Positions 32,191 through 40,059 of a stretch of DNA of 64,000 nt are shown piece by piece (within the stretch, counting starts at the first letter, position 1; the number at the start of each line of letters is the position of its first letter). The DNA comes from Microbacterium hydrocarbonoxydans. GTDB lineage: Bacteria; Actinomycetota; Actinomycetes; Actinomycetales; Microbacteriaceae. The stretch lies in the NCBI RefSeq assembly GCF_904831005.1, contig NZ_LR882982.1, forward strand, positions 744,001-808,000. The letters are read 5' to 3'. The notes below the pieces were generated by a model that worked only from the letters and a program-made list of their open reading frames with translations, made no database searches and was not told the origin of the DNA. Position numbers and translations under genes: made by a program.

Positions 32191-32196
32191 CGACAT

Positions 32197-32904
32197 ATGA
32201 ACGCCCCCAAGGTCGCAGGCAGCGTGCACGGATCACTCGTCGACGAGCTCGGGCGCGCGATCGTCGACGGTCACCATCGGCCAGGTTCTCGGATGCTGAC
32301 TGTCGAGCTGGCGCAGGAGCGCGGCGTCTCCCGATCCGCCGCGCGCGAGGCCGTGCGGGTGCTGGAGTCCTTCGGGCTGGTGTGGGTGCGGCGAAAGTCG
32401 GGGGTCGAGGTGCGTCCGCGCGCGGACTGGAACGTGTACGCGCCGGAGGTGATCGCGTGGCGTCTCGCTGGGCCCGGCCGCGATGAACAGCTTCGCGAGC
32501 TCAGCCAGCTGCGCTCGGTCATCGAGCCTCTCGCGGCGCAGCTCGCGGCCGGAGCCGCCTCGTCGGAACAGAAGGTCGAGCTCGTCTCTCTCGTCGTCGA
32601 GATGGGGCAGGAAGACCACGAGGCCGATCGTGAGCGCTACCTGATCGCCGACGTCAGATTCCACCGTCTTCTGCTCGATGCATCCGGCAACGGAATGCTC
32701 GCCGCGCTGGGTGGCACGGTCGAGGCGGTGCTTCGTGGGCGCACCGTGCACGATCTCATGCCGCACGTCGCGAACCAGAATGCCGTCCAGTGGCATCGGG
32801 ACGTCGCATTCGCGGTCGCGAGCGGCGATGGGGCAGCCGCGGCAGCCGCGATGCGCAACATCGTCTCCGAGGCGGATGAGGCCATGCAGCGGGCAGCTTC
32901 ATAG
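32197..32904 (+). CDS. GntR-family regulator (FadR subfamily) of gluconate genes
   Basis: 235 residues. N-terminal winged helix (about 8-70: SLVDELGRAIVDGHHRPGSRMLTVELAQERGVSRSAAREAVRVLESFGLVWVRRKSGVEV) and a C-terminal FCD ligand domain (about 95-230) with the Asp/His metal-site pattern in DVRFHRLLLDASGN and HRDVAFAVASGD. Divergent from gntP, so it most likely represses gntP-gntK and releases in the presence of gluconate or gluconate-6-P. -10 hexamer 6 nt before the ATG. Confidence 0.92.
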   Translation: MNAPKVAGSVHGSLVDELGRAIVDGHHRPGSRMLTVELAQERGVSRSAAREAVRVLESFGLVWVRRKSGVEVRPRADWNVYAPEVIAWRLAGPGRDEQLRELSQLRSVIEPLAAQLAAGAASSEQKVELVSLVVEMGQEDHEADRERYLIADVRFHRLLLDASGNGMLAALGGTVEAVLRGRTVHDLMPHVANQNAVQWHRDVAFAVASGDGAAAAAAMRNIVSEADEAMQRAAS

Positions 32905-32907
32905 ACT
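32902..32907 (+). promoter_or_regulatory. -10 element of a leaderless promoter within the gntR stop codon
   Basis: TAGACT overlaps the gntR stop and ends 6 nt before the ATG at 32914. Confidence 0.45.
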
Positions 32908-32913
32908 GGAGCG

Positions 32914-33414
32914 ATGCGAGCTCTCACCGAAGCGGAGGTCCGTGCGTCCTTCGTGAACGCGGATGCCGATGACTTGCGGATCATGGAGATGCCGCACGAC
33001 TTCGTGCTGACCGACTGGGACTATCTGGACTTCTTCGCCTGGCGCGACCCGGGCGCAGCGCGCCGTGGCTATGTGCTCGTGCAGCACGGGGGGCGGATCG
33101 CGGGTGTCGTGCTCCGAGCATCCGACCCGGGCCGGGGACGCTCGGGAATGTGCAACATCTGCCACACCATGCAGCCGGGCAACCAGGTCGCGTTGTTCGG
33201 CGCCCGCAGAGCCGGTGAGGCGGGAGAGCGCGGTGACTCGGTGGGCACGTACATGTGCGCAGACCTGTCGTGTCACGAGAATGTGCGCCTCGCGCACCCG
33301 CTCGCCCCGAACGAGATCCGCACGCCGGGGCAGGTCGACTTCCGCCTCGACGGAACCCGCAGGCGCATGGAGGCCTTCGTCGGTCGGGTATGGGCGGCCG
33401 CTGATCCCGACTAG
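32914..33414 (+). CDS. FBP-domain treble-clef zinc-finger protein
   Basis: 166 residues. The C-terminal half carries four zinc ligands in two knuckles: MCNICHTM (C-x2-C) and YMCADLSCHENV (C-x4-C), the pattern of the FBP/FusB C-terminal treble-clef domain. FusB/FusC bind elongation factor G and free it from fusidic-acid-stalled ribosomes; chromosomal actinobacterial members are usually annotated as FBP proteins and their natural role is not settled. The N-terminal part (DFVLTDWDYLDFFAWRDPGAARRGYVLV) fits this family. Leaderless start. Confidence 0.82.
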   Translation: MRALTEAEVRASFVNADADDLRIMEMPHDFVLTDWDYLDFFAWRDPGAARRGYVLVQHGGRIAGVVLRASDPGRGRSGMCNICHTMQPGNQVALFGARRAGEAGERGDSVGTYMCADLSCHENVRLAHPLAPNEIRTPGQVDFRLDGTRRRMEAFVGRVWAAADPD

Positions 33415-33450
33415 CCTGGGACACTACGCCCTGCGCTCGAAGGAGAAGCC

Positions 33451-34248
33451 ATGAGTGATGTCATCCTGTTCGGTGTCGAGGAGGGGATGGCGCGGCTCAC
33501 GCTCAATCGCCCCGCGCGTCTCAACGCGTTCAATGCGGAGCTCGCGCATGCGTGGCGAGAGGCCACTCACGAAGCGACGTCGCGGCCAGACGTCAAGGCG
33601 ATCCTCATCGATGCCACAGGACCCGCGTTCTGCGCGGGAGGCGACGTGATCGACATGTCGACCACGATGGGGTCGGGTGCCGAGATCACCGCGCTCGCCG
33701 AAGTCATCAACGCCGGCATCCGGTCGCTCACCGAGTCGTCGGTACCCGTGGTCGCAGCGGCTCACGGAACGACCGCCGGAGGCGGCCTCGGCATCCTGCT
33801 CAGCAGCGATTATGCCGTCGTCGGGGCCCGATCGCGGCTCGGGAGCCTGTACGCGAACATCGGTCTGACCCCCGATCTGTCTGTTTCTGCACAGCTGTCA
33901 CGGGCGGTGGGGCAGCGTCGTGCGCTGCAGCTGGTGCTGCAGGATCGGCTGCTCACGGCCGAAGAGGCCGTCGAGTGGGGGCTCGTGGCCGAGGCCGTCG
34001 CCGGAGCGGACGGCTCGGAAGAGGCCGATCTGGTGCGCGCGCGAGCGGAGGAGATCGCACGATTCTGGCTCGCCGGGGCCGCCGATGCCTACGGCCACGC
34101 GAAGCGTCTGGTGCGTTCGCAGCCGGAGAGGACTTTCGCGGAACAGCTCAGCGAGGAAGCTCGGAGCATCGGCGCATCGCTGGAGACGCCCGACGCACAG
34201 GCGCGGATCGCCGCTTTCGCGACCTCGACGACGCGCTCCGCACGCTGA
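33451..34248 (+). CDS. Enoyl-CoA hydratase/isomerase family protein
   Basis: 265 residues, crotonase fold. N-terminal MARLTLNRPARLNAFNAEL, oxyanion-hole segments FCAGGDV (about 55-61) and AHGTTAGGGLGILLSSDYAV (about 107-126). In hydratases a Glu follows in the ALQLVLQDRLLTAEEAVEWGLV area; one of the two catalytic Glu positions cannot be confirmed, so an isomerase or other crotonase reaction is possible. GAAGGAG before the ATG. Monocistronic. Confidence 0.9.
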   Translation: MSDVILFGVEEGMARLTLNRPARLNAFNAELAHAWREATHEATSRPDVKAILIDATGPAFCAGGDVIDMSTTMGSGAEITALAEVINAGIRSLTESSVPVVAAAHGTTAGGGLGILLSSDYAVVGARSRLGSLYANIGLTPDLSVSAQLSRAVGQRRALQLVLQDRLLTAEEAVEWGLVAEAVAGADGSEEADLVRARAEEIARFWLAGAADAYGHAKRLVRSQPERTFAEQLSEEARSIGASLETPDAQARIAAFATSTTRSAR

Positions 34249-34379
34249 AGCGCAGGGAGCGGCGAGCCCCGTTCTCGCTCGCGACTCTGCGATGCGTGTG
34301 CACAACAGGGGCGAACGCCTGCGCAGCGGTGCGCTGCATGCAAGGATGAATCGCAACGCCGCTTCACGAGAGGAATGCG

Positions 34380-35426
34380 ATGTCCCAGCCGGAGATCGCC
34401 CAGCAGCCCACGGCACTGGTCGAGAAGAAGAACATGTCCCTCCTGATCCGTGGGGCGATCTGGATCGCCATCGGAGCGCTCATCGCCGCCGCGCTGGTCT
34501 GCGTGGTCTGGGTGCTCATCGGCGATCAGGACGGGCTGATCGGCAGGGCGTTCCTGACGATCCTGCTGCTCGCCGCTTTCGCGGGGATCGCGATCCTCGA
34601 GGCGGGCCTCGCACCGAACCGCCCGGACTGGCTGTCTCTCGCGAGCATGGTGACGTGGATCGTCGCGCTGCTGGTCGGAGCCGTCAAGATCTGGCTTCCG
34701 GAGGACTCGTTCTCGTTCACGGCGGGGGAGCGGGTCTTCCAGCTGCTGCTGGTGGTGGGCATCCTGCAGCTCGCTCTACTTCACGTGCGTCTGTTCACGC
34801 CGGCGGCGCAGCGCCACGTGACCACGTTCACCCGCATCATCTACATCGTGACGATCGTGTTCCTCGGTGCCCTCGTCGCCATGTTGGTGTTCTTCCTCAC
34901 CTTCCCGCACACGTTCGAGTACGGCGAGCTGTACTGGCGCATCGTCGTGGCGCTCACGATCCTCGCTGCCGTCGGGACGACACTGATCCCGCTTCTCAAC
35001 GCGCTGTTCGCCCCGAAGAAGGCCCGGGTCGCACAGCCCGCGCCCGCGCCCGCGCTGCAGGCCTGGCCGACATACGCCGATGCGATCACGCCGCTTCCGG
35101 TGCTGCCTGACGGCTCGCCCGACTGGAACGCCTATTACACGGGGCGGCCGTCGACGCCGCAGCCGCCGGCGGCACTCGCCGCCCCCGCAGCGATCCCGTT
35201 CCCGGTCGCGCCCGACCCCACGCCCCACGCGAACGGTCCGGCGGGCGGACACCCTGCTCCGCAGGCTCCGCCCGTTCCACAGGCTCCGCCCGTTCCGCCG
35301 GCTGCGACCGGTCCTCAGGCTCCTTACGCGCAGCCGGCGCCGGCCGCCCCGCCGGCGCCTCCCGCGCCGCCGGCGACGCAACCCCACACCGACTACCCGC
35401 CGGCTCCGCCGCGTCCTCCGCAGTGA
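34380..35426 (+). CDS. Membrane protein with proline-rich cytoplasmic tail
   Basis: 348 residues, function unknown. Six hydrophobic segments between about 24 and 215 and then, from about residue 225, a Pro/Ala-rich low-complexity tail (repeats of PQAPPVP and PAPPAPPA). The border carries ITPLPVLPDGSPDWNAYYTG, a short motif also seen in front of such tails in related actinobacteria. AGAGGA precedes the ATG; it overlaps the inositol monophosphatase gene by 4 bp, so they form an operon. Confidence 0.8.
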   Translation: MSQPEIAQQPTALVEKKNMSLLIRGAIWIAIGALIAAALVCVVWVLIGDQDGLIGRAFLTILLLAAFAGIAILEAGLAPNRPDWLSLASMVTWIVALLVGAVKIWLPEDSFSFTAGERVFQLLLVVGILQLALLHVRLFTPAAQRHVTTFTRIIYIVTIVFLGALVAMLVFFLTFPHTFEYGELYWRIVVALTILAAVGTTLIPLLNALFAPKKARVAQPAPAPALQAWPTYADAITPLPVLPDGSPDWNAYYTGRPSTPQPPAALAAPAAIPFPVAPDPTPHANGPAGGHPAPQAPPVPQAPPVPPAATGPQAPYAQPAPAAPPAPPAPPATQPHTDYPPAPPRPPQ

Positions 35427-36220
35427 GCGACGCGACGCGACTGGCCGAACTCGCCGCAGACATCGCGCGCGAGGCCGGTGACCTGGCCAGGACCCGGCGC
35501 GACGAAGGCGTGCGCCTCGCAGCGACCAAATCTACCCTCGCCGACATCGTGACCGATGCCGACAGAGAGGTCGAAGACCTGATCCGCCTGCGACTGCGCG
35601 AGTCGCGACCTGGTGACGGGTTCGTCGGTGAGGAGTCCGATGCCGATCCCGGCACGACGGGCGTGACGTGGGTTGTGGATCCGATCGACGGCACCGTGAA
35701 CTACGCCTACGGCATACCCGCGTATGCCGTGAGCATCGCCGCCGTCGAGGGTGTCGCCCACCCCGACGAGTGGCAGGCGCTCGCCGCAGCCGTCTACGCG
35801 CCGGCGTCGGGAGAGCTGTTCACCGCGGCGAGGGGATCAGGCGCCTGGCTCGACGGCCGACGCCTCGAGGTCTCGGTCGAGACACCCGCGGGCGCCCTCC
35901 TGGCGACGGGCTTCGGATACGACCCGACGACGCATGACGGTGACCTTGCGACGGTGCGCAGCATCATGCCGATGGCCCGCGACCTCCGGAGGGCCGGCGC
36001 TGCGGCGCTGGACCTCGCATATGTGGCGGCGGGGCGTCTCGACGGGTATTTCGAACGTGGCCTCAAGCCCTGGGACTTCGCGGCGGGCGCGTTGCTCGTG
36101 ACCGAGGCGGGAGGTCAGGTCAGCAGACTCGACACCGCGTCGCTGAGACCCATGCTCATCGCCGGTGGAACCCAGGTCCATGCCCGACTTCGAGAACTTC
36201 TGGATATGAAACGTGACTAA
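35423..36220 (+). CDS. Inositol monophosphatase-family protein
   Basis: 265 residues. Lithium-sensitive phosphatase fold with the metal-binding motif set: GEES (about 71-74), DPIDGTVNY (about 87-95, catalytic Asp residues) and the C-terminal GLKPWDFAAGALLVTEAGG (Asp of WDFAAG). Hydrolyses inositol-1-phosphate or related sugar phosphates, possibly for inositol or NAD(P) metabolism. GTG start inside a 4-bp overlap (GTGA) with the previous stop. Confidence 0.93.
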   Translation: MSDATRLAELAADIAREAGDLARTRRDEGVRLAATKSTLADIVTDADREVEDLIRLRLRESRPGDGFVGEESDADPGTTGVTWVVDPIDGTVNYAYGIPAYAVSIAAVEGVAHPDEWQALAAAVYAPASGELFTAARGSGAWLDGRRLEVSVETPAGALLATGFGYDPTTHDGDLATVRSIMPMARDLRRAGAAALDLAYVAAGRLDGYFERGLKPWDFAAGALLVTEAGGQVSRLDTASLRPMLIAGGTQVHARLRELLDMKRD

Positions 36221-36247
36221 TTCATGGCATTCCCAGGTCGAGCAGGC

Positions 36248-36253
36248 TAGGGT
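36248..36253 (+). promoter_or_regulatory. Possible -10 of the M23 peptidase gene
   Basis: TAGGGT about 85 nt before the chosen TTG start; no convincing -35. The leader has no recognisable riboswitch. Confidence 0.3.
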
Positions 36254-36338
36254 TTATCCGATCGTTACTTTCACCGGCCCGAATCGATGAGAGTCACAAG
36301 CGCCCCCGAGCTTGACGTTTAACCCGAGAGAATCTGTT

Positions 36339-37607
36339 TTGCCCTTCGAGAATCCCCAGGCTGCCTCTGCGCCCACGCGTCGATCCAGTCGTCCCCGCAC
36401 CGCGGCCTTCGAGGCCTCCGCGGCAGGAACAACGGCAGTCACCCCCGAAGACTCCGCACCTGTCTCCGAAGCCGCCGTCCACGAGACGCCGCTCTCGCGC
36501 CGCGCAGCCCGCCAGCGTCTGAGCACGGCCGAGATCTTCGTGGCAGCCACTGCAGTGGCCGCAGTGAACGCCGATTCTCCGGCCGATGAGGTCGTGCTCG
36601 TCACCGAGGTCGTGTCCGCCGAGGTGGCGGTCGAGGTCGAGGTCGACACTGAGACGGCAGACGCGACACCGCAGCCATCCGCACCCGGCGCTTCCGCACC
36701 TGTCGACTCCGCACCCGTCGACTCCGCTGACGAGGACGCGTTCGAGTCGGCAGCCCGCGCCTTCCGGTCGGTCGCGACGGGGAGCACCCCTGTCACAGAG
36801 GCACCGAAGATCACGGTCGAGCCCTCGGCAACCGAGTCGTCCACGACTCATGTAGCCGTCGGCCGTCGTACGCCCCGCCGTTTCCTCGCGCTCGGCGCGA
36901 CTGTCGGGGTCATGAGCCTTGCGGGCCTCCTCGCGGTCGGCATGACGCTGCCCGCCGAGGCTGTTGCGGCTGTCCAGGGCGGACAGAACCTCGCGTCGAC
37001 CTCGCTGGTCGCCTCTGCCGCGTCCGCATCGAAGACGTCGTCAGACGGCGAGATCCAGGCGTTCGTCACGTCGTCCGACGTGCAGAACGAGTCGCTCGCC
37101 CGGTCTGACAGCTTCTCGACGGTCTCGCTCGTTCAGGTCGCCTCGGAAGAGGGCATCAACTACTCGAACGAGATCTTCACCAACGACACCGAGGCGGCCA
37201 TCCAGTGGCCGTTCAAGGTGGGCGTGGGCATGAGCTCGGGGTACGGCATGCGCTGGGGTCGTCTGCACGAGGGCATCGACTTCGTGCCGGGCGAGGGCGC
37301 CCCGATCCAGGCGATCGCCGACGGTGTTGTGCGCATCGCCACCGAGCAGGGCAACGCCTACGGTGTGACCGTCTACATCGATCACGTGATCGACGGACAG
37401 GTCATCACGAGCCACTACTCGCACATGCAGTACGGCTCGCTGCAGGTCAAGGCCGGCGACAAGGTGAAGGTCGGCGACATCGTCGGGCACACCGGGAACA
37501 CCGGGCGCTCGTACGGCGCGCACCTGCACTTCGAGATCATCATCAACGGCAGCACGATCGATCCGCTGCCCTGGTTGCGCGAGAACGCGGGTCGTACCTC
37601 GTACTGA
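36339..37607 (+). CDS. M23-family peptidoglycan peptidase
   Basis: 422 residues from the TTG at 36339 (GAGAGAA upstream); a TTG at 36312 would add nine residues. Layout: ~185 residues of Ala/Ser/Thr/Glu-rich, low-complexity cytoplasmic-looking region, one hydrophobic helix (about 190-212, FLALGATVGVMSLAGLLAVG), an extracellular linker, and a C-terminal LytM domain (about 290-420). The zinc ligands are H310 and D314 (HEGIDF) and H397 of HLHFE (H395-E399). Cleaves peptide cross-links in peptidoglycan; LytM domains without an N-terminal active enzyme often act in cell division. Confidence 0.9.
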   Translation: MPFENPQAASAPTRRSSRPRTAAFEASAAGTTAVTPEDSAPVSEAAVHETPLSRRAARQRLSTAEIFVAATAVAAVNADSPADEVVLVTEVVSAEVAVEVEVDTETADATPQPSAPGASAPVDSAPVDSADEDAFESAARAFRSVATGSTPVTEAPKITVEPSATESSTTHVAVGRRTPRRFLALGATVGVMSLAGLLAVGMTLPAEAVAAVQGGQNLASTSLVASAASASKTSSDGEIQAFVTSSDVQNESLARSDSFSTVSLVQVASEEGINYSNEIFTNDTEAAIQWPFKVGVGMSSGYGMRWGRLHEGIDFVPGEGAPIQAIADGVVRIATEQGNAYGVTVYIDHVIDGQVITSHYSHMQYGSLQVKAGDKVKVGDIVGHTGNTGRSYGAHLHFEIIINGSTIDPLPWLRENAGRTSY

Positions 37608-37675
37608 CCGGCTCGATTTCATGAGGACGCCATGGAGATGGTATTCTCGTGTGGTTGCCCCGCGAGGGGCAGCAC

Positions 37676-37747
37676 GCCCCGATAGCTCAGTGGCAGAGCA
37701 CTTCCATGGTAAGGAAGGGGTCGTCAGTTCAATCCTGACTCGGGGCT
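37676..37747 (+). tRNA. tRNA-Thr (GGT)
   Basis: Acceptor arms GCCCCGA and TCGGGGC pair; anticodon loop ATGGTAA in a CTTCC/GGAAG stem gives anticodon GGT; GTTCAATC T-loop; 72 nt with discriminator T, CCA not encoded. Confidence 0.95.
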
Positions 37748-37781
37748 CACGGTGTTCGTATCTGCGATGCGGATACAGTGC

Positions 37782-37855
37782 GGCAGGGTAGCTCAGCTGG
37801 TCAGAGCGCACGACTCATAATCGTGAGGTCGCGGGTTCAAGCCCCGCTCCTGCTA
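37782..37855 (+). tRNA. tRNA-Met (CAT), elongator type
   Basis: GGCAGGG acceptor with TCCTGCT partner (two G-U pairs), CTCATAA anticodon loop in a CACGA/TCGTG stem, GCGGGTTCAAGCCCCGC T-arm; 74 nt, CCA not encoded. The first acceptor pair is G-U, unlike the unpaired C1-A72 of initiator tRNA. Confidence 0.94.
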
Positions 37856-37857
37856 CA

Positions 37858-37897
37858 GAATGAAACCCCCGGATCCCCGGGGGTTTTGTCGTATCCG
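37858..37897 (+). repeat. Boundary repeat copy 1 (tRNA-Met terminator and flank)
   Basis: 40-nt unit with a 10-bp stem (AAACCCCCGG / CCGGGGGTTT), 4-nt loop, T-run and the flank GTCGTATCCG. Matches the copy at 41266-41305 in 36 of 40 positions, the mismatches being in the loop and one stem-flank base. It also works as the tRNA-Met terminator. Confidence 0.88.
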
Positions 37898-38070
37898 GAG
37901 ACGTGGCCGGAGCGGCGGCGGGGTTGCGCTGGTTCTGTGCCGGACGCGGCTCGACGTGGATGATCGCTAGCCCCAGTCGGTGGCTGCGCAGTACACTTGA
38001 GATGCGGCGGGCAGTAGCCCTCGGAGCCTGGCAGTCTTCCGGACGGTAGACGAGCCAGGCTCACGTGTTT

Positions 38071-38607
38071 CTAGAGTCGGATGACCCGTGAGGCAACGAT
38101 CGTCTCGACCCGACGGATCCAGTCGCCGCCGTTCGAATAGCACCAAGCGACGGCGTCGCTCACCCAGAGCAGCGGATGCTCGTGAGGCGCGGCATGCCGG
38201 TACTGCAGTTCTGATGATCCGGCGCCACGGATCACTTCCGCGATCAGTCGACGGTCCGCGCGCTCGAGGGACTCGTCTCGTTCGATGATCAGTAGTGTGG
38301 CACCGCTCGTGACCGCCTCCGCAACGAGCGCGCCGAGAGACAGCGGTCGAGCCTCCTTGTCCGATCTCCGTTTCACGATCCAGACGGAGACGCGCACATC
38401 GAGCGCGCACATGCTCGAGAGGATCTGTCTTCGCCGGCTGTCGCTCTCACTCTTGAAGTGGATACGTCGCTGGCCTGGCTTGAGAAGGCCACGGAGGGCT
38501 CGCTCGGACACGCGTAGGTCTCCGCTCGCCGTTGCAGTCGCCACAACGTAGTAACCGCGTGCCTTGGACTCGTCGACGTAGACGCGGTCGGCTGGGCGGA
38601 AGATCAC
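38071..38607 (-). CDS. DUF3800-like protein of unknown function
   Basis: 178 residues. The start VYVDESKARGYYVVATATA with an acidic residue in a beta strand, the GQRRIHFKSESDSRRRQIL middle and the conserved LWVSDAVAWCYSNGGDWIRRVE end are the pattern of a DUF3800-like family with a probable RNase H-like fold (candidate metal ligands: Asp of VDES and Asp of VSDAVAW). Biochemical role unknown. GTG start with TACGGT 6 nt upstream. A fragment of a second gene of the same family lies at 41309-41374, just beyond the island. Confidence 0.7.
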   Translation of the reverse strand: MIFRPADRVYVDESKARGYYVVATATASGDLRVSERALRGLLKPGQRRIHFKSESDSRRRQILSSMCALDVRVSVWIVKRRSDKEARPLSLGALVAEAVTSGATLLIIERDESLERADRRLIAEVIRGAGSSELQYRHAAPHEHPLLWVSDAVAWCYSNGGDWIRRVETIVASRVIRL

Positions 38608-38613
38608 GGGTCA

Positions 38614-38619
38614 ACCGTA
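38614..38619 (-). promoter_or_regulatory. -10 element of a leaderless promoter
   Basis: TACGGT on the minus strand, 6 nt before the GTG at 38607. Confidence 0.5.
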
Positions 38620-38714
38620 GACTCGGGGTCGGACGTGCAAGCGCGGACGCGAGAGTATTGCGGTCATTCAGGGATAGTGGAGCTGTGAGAACTTTCTCTA
38701 CTCGTTCAAGGCCG

Positions 38715-38797
38715 GACGTTGCGCGACCGGCGTTGCGGTGCGTGCGGTCCTCGCTTCGCTCCGGTCCGCGCGCTCCTCACACCGGTCGCGCAACGTC
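38715..38797. repeat. Perfect 16-bp inverted repeat with 51-nt spacer
   Basis: GACGTTGCGCGACCGG (38715-38730) and its exact complement (38782-38797). The spacer itself contains the pyrimidine-rich CCTCGCTTCGCTCCGG. It stands 25 bp before the start of the orphan ORF at 38822. No transposase is associated; may be a strong hairpin, recombination site or protein-binding site. Confidence 0.7.
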
Positions 38798-38809
38798 GGT
38801 GGCTTGCTG

Positions 38810-38815
38810 CATGAT
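38810..38815 (+). promoter_or_regulatory. Possible -10 of a leaderless promoter
   Basis: CATGAT ends 6 nt before the ATG at 38822. Confidence 0.3.
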
Positions 38816-38821
38816 GAGCAC

Positions 38822-39214
38822 ATGACCGATCAGCTGTTGGTGAAGCGGGACGAGGCTGGGCACGAGGTCCTCACCCTCACGCCCACCGATGATCGGAGCC
38901 CGTTTTCGTTTGAAAGCGTCCCAGCCGATGCGTGGATTCCGCGCCTCGGGACCTACGACCTACTTCGGGTCGCAAACTGGGTGTCAGAGCACGACTATCT
39001 CGTCGACGAGATCCAGGCTGTCGGCATCGATGGTGCGCCTATCGATGAGGCGGATGAAGAGTTGCTCAATCAGGAGCTGTTGCCGAAGATCGGCAATGCC
39101 GGACCGCGATCATCATCGTCGGGTGCGCAGGGCGCGTATCCGCGAGCACCCGCAACGCTCGCTCACGCATCTCCGGTGGGTACTTTCTGTTCATCGTGTT
39201 CCATCCTTACTTGA
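38822..39214 (+). CDS. Hypothetical protein, orphan in the island
   Basis: 130 residues, no family recognised. The N-terminal ~90 residues are normal-looking and acidic (PFSFESVPADAWIPRLGTYDLLRVANWVSEHDYLVDEIQAVGIDGAPIDEADEELLNQELLPKIG); the last 40 are Ser/Ala/Pro-rich and of low quality, which suggests a frameshift near 39105 and a decayed C-terminus. Codon use is less GC-biased than in the flanking core genes. Confidence 0.5.
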   Translation: MTDQLLVKRDEAGHEVLTLTPTDDRSPFSFESVPADAWIPRLGTYDLLRVANWVSEHDYLVDEIQAVGIDGAPIDEADEELLNQELLPKIGNAGPRSSSSGAQGAYPRAPATLAHASPVGTFCSSCSILT

Positions 39215-39324
39215 AGAACGGAACGAAAGTCAGGCCGATTCAGTTTTGTCCCTGAATGGCAGGCCTGTCGTCGCTATCGGCTCGGACTATCGACTCCATC
39301 GGGACATGGGCTCGGAGTTTGGGG

Positions 39325-40023
39325 CTAAGGCTCGATGAACTCTGGAACCGGTTCTCCGGGAACCAGCTGGTCCACGCCAGCCTTCTCCGCAACGGCACTC
39401 TCGAGCGGAAACACGAGGACCGACTGATCGGGGGAGGCTGAACGCTCGACGGCTGCGCCATCCCGTCCGAACTCAAAGGCGAGTCCGGACGGGTGGGTCA
39501 CGGTGTAGATCGTTGTTCCCTCCGGCGCTCCCGATTTGAGGGTCATCCCCACCTTCCCGCCTGGAGAGGTGATGTCATTGATGTAGGCGACGACCGGTGT
39601 TCCGACTGGCACGTTGTTTGCGTACTCCTCCGCTGCGAGGGTGCCGGGCAAAGTCACAAACACGCTGCCAGCACTCTCAGTCAACTCACCGGAGACAACT
39701 TGGACGTCATCGATACGCAGGAGGACTGGCAAGTATTCGCTTGAGCCGAGTGGGTCATTCGTAACGAGTTCGCCTGGAGTGAATTCTGCAACGACGCCTA
39801 TTACTCCAGCTTCGGAGAAGCTCGTGAAATCGATCACCTCGTCCACGGGGTCAGCGTCAAAGCCCACGATTCTCCAGTCGCCGACGAGTTCGCTGACGGT
39901 GGGAACGGGCGCGCTCATCTCAGGCAATTCAGCTTCAACTGGCGACGAGCAACCTGCGAGAACTGCAGCTGCGATGATCGCGCCTGCTGCAAAGACGAAC
40001 CCCGCTGATCTTCTGTCTGGCAT
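39325..40023 (-). CDS. Putative island lipoprotein
   Basis: 232 residues from the ATG at 40023 (AGGA at a good distance; an ATG at 40041 would add six). Lipoprotein signal MPDRRSAGFVFAAGAIIAAA with lipobox LAGC. The mature part is beta-rich, Val/Gly/Asp/Glu-rich, starting with VGDWRIVGFDADPVDEVIDF. No family recognised. Third codon positions have visibly more A and T than those of neighbouring core genes. The metalloprotease gene lies 36 bp upstream on the same strand, so both are probably one transcript. Confidence 0.7.
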   Translation of the reverse strand: MPDRRSAGFVFAAGAIIAAAVLAGCSSPVEAELPEMSAPVPTVSELVGDWRIVGFDADPVDEVIDFTSFSEAGVIGVVAEFTPGELVTNDPLGSSEYLPVLLRIDDVQVVSGELTESAGSVFVTLPGTLAAEEYANNVPVGTPVVAYINDITSPGGKVGMTLKSGAPEGTTIYTVTHPSGLAFEFGRDGAAVERSASPDQSVLVFPLESAVAEKAGVDQLVPGEPVPEFIEP

Positions 40024-40059
40024 GAGTCCTATCCTCGTCATTGTTTCGAATCTTCAATC

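Noticed and set aside
36221..36338. Cyclic di-AMP riboswitch before the M23 peptidase gene
   Set aside because: Cell-wall hydrolase genes of actinobacteria often have one, but this 118-bp spacer is short and lacks the conserved riboswitch blocks.
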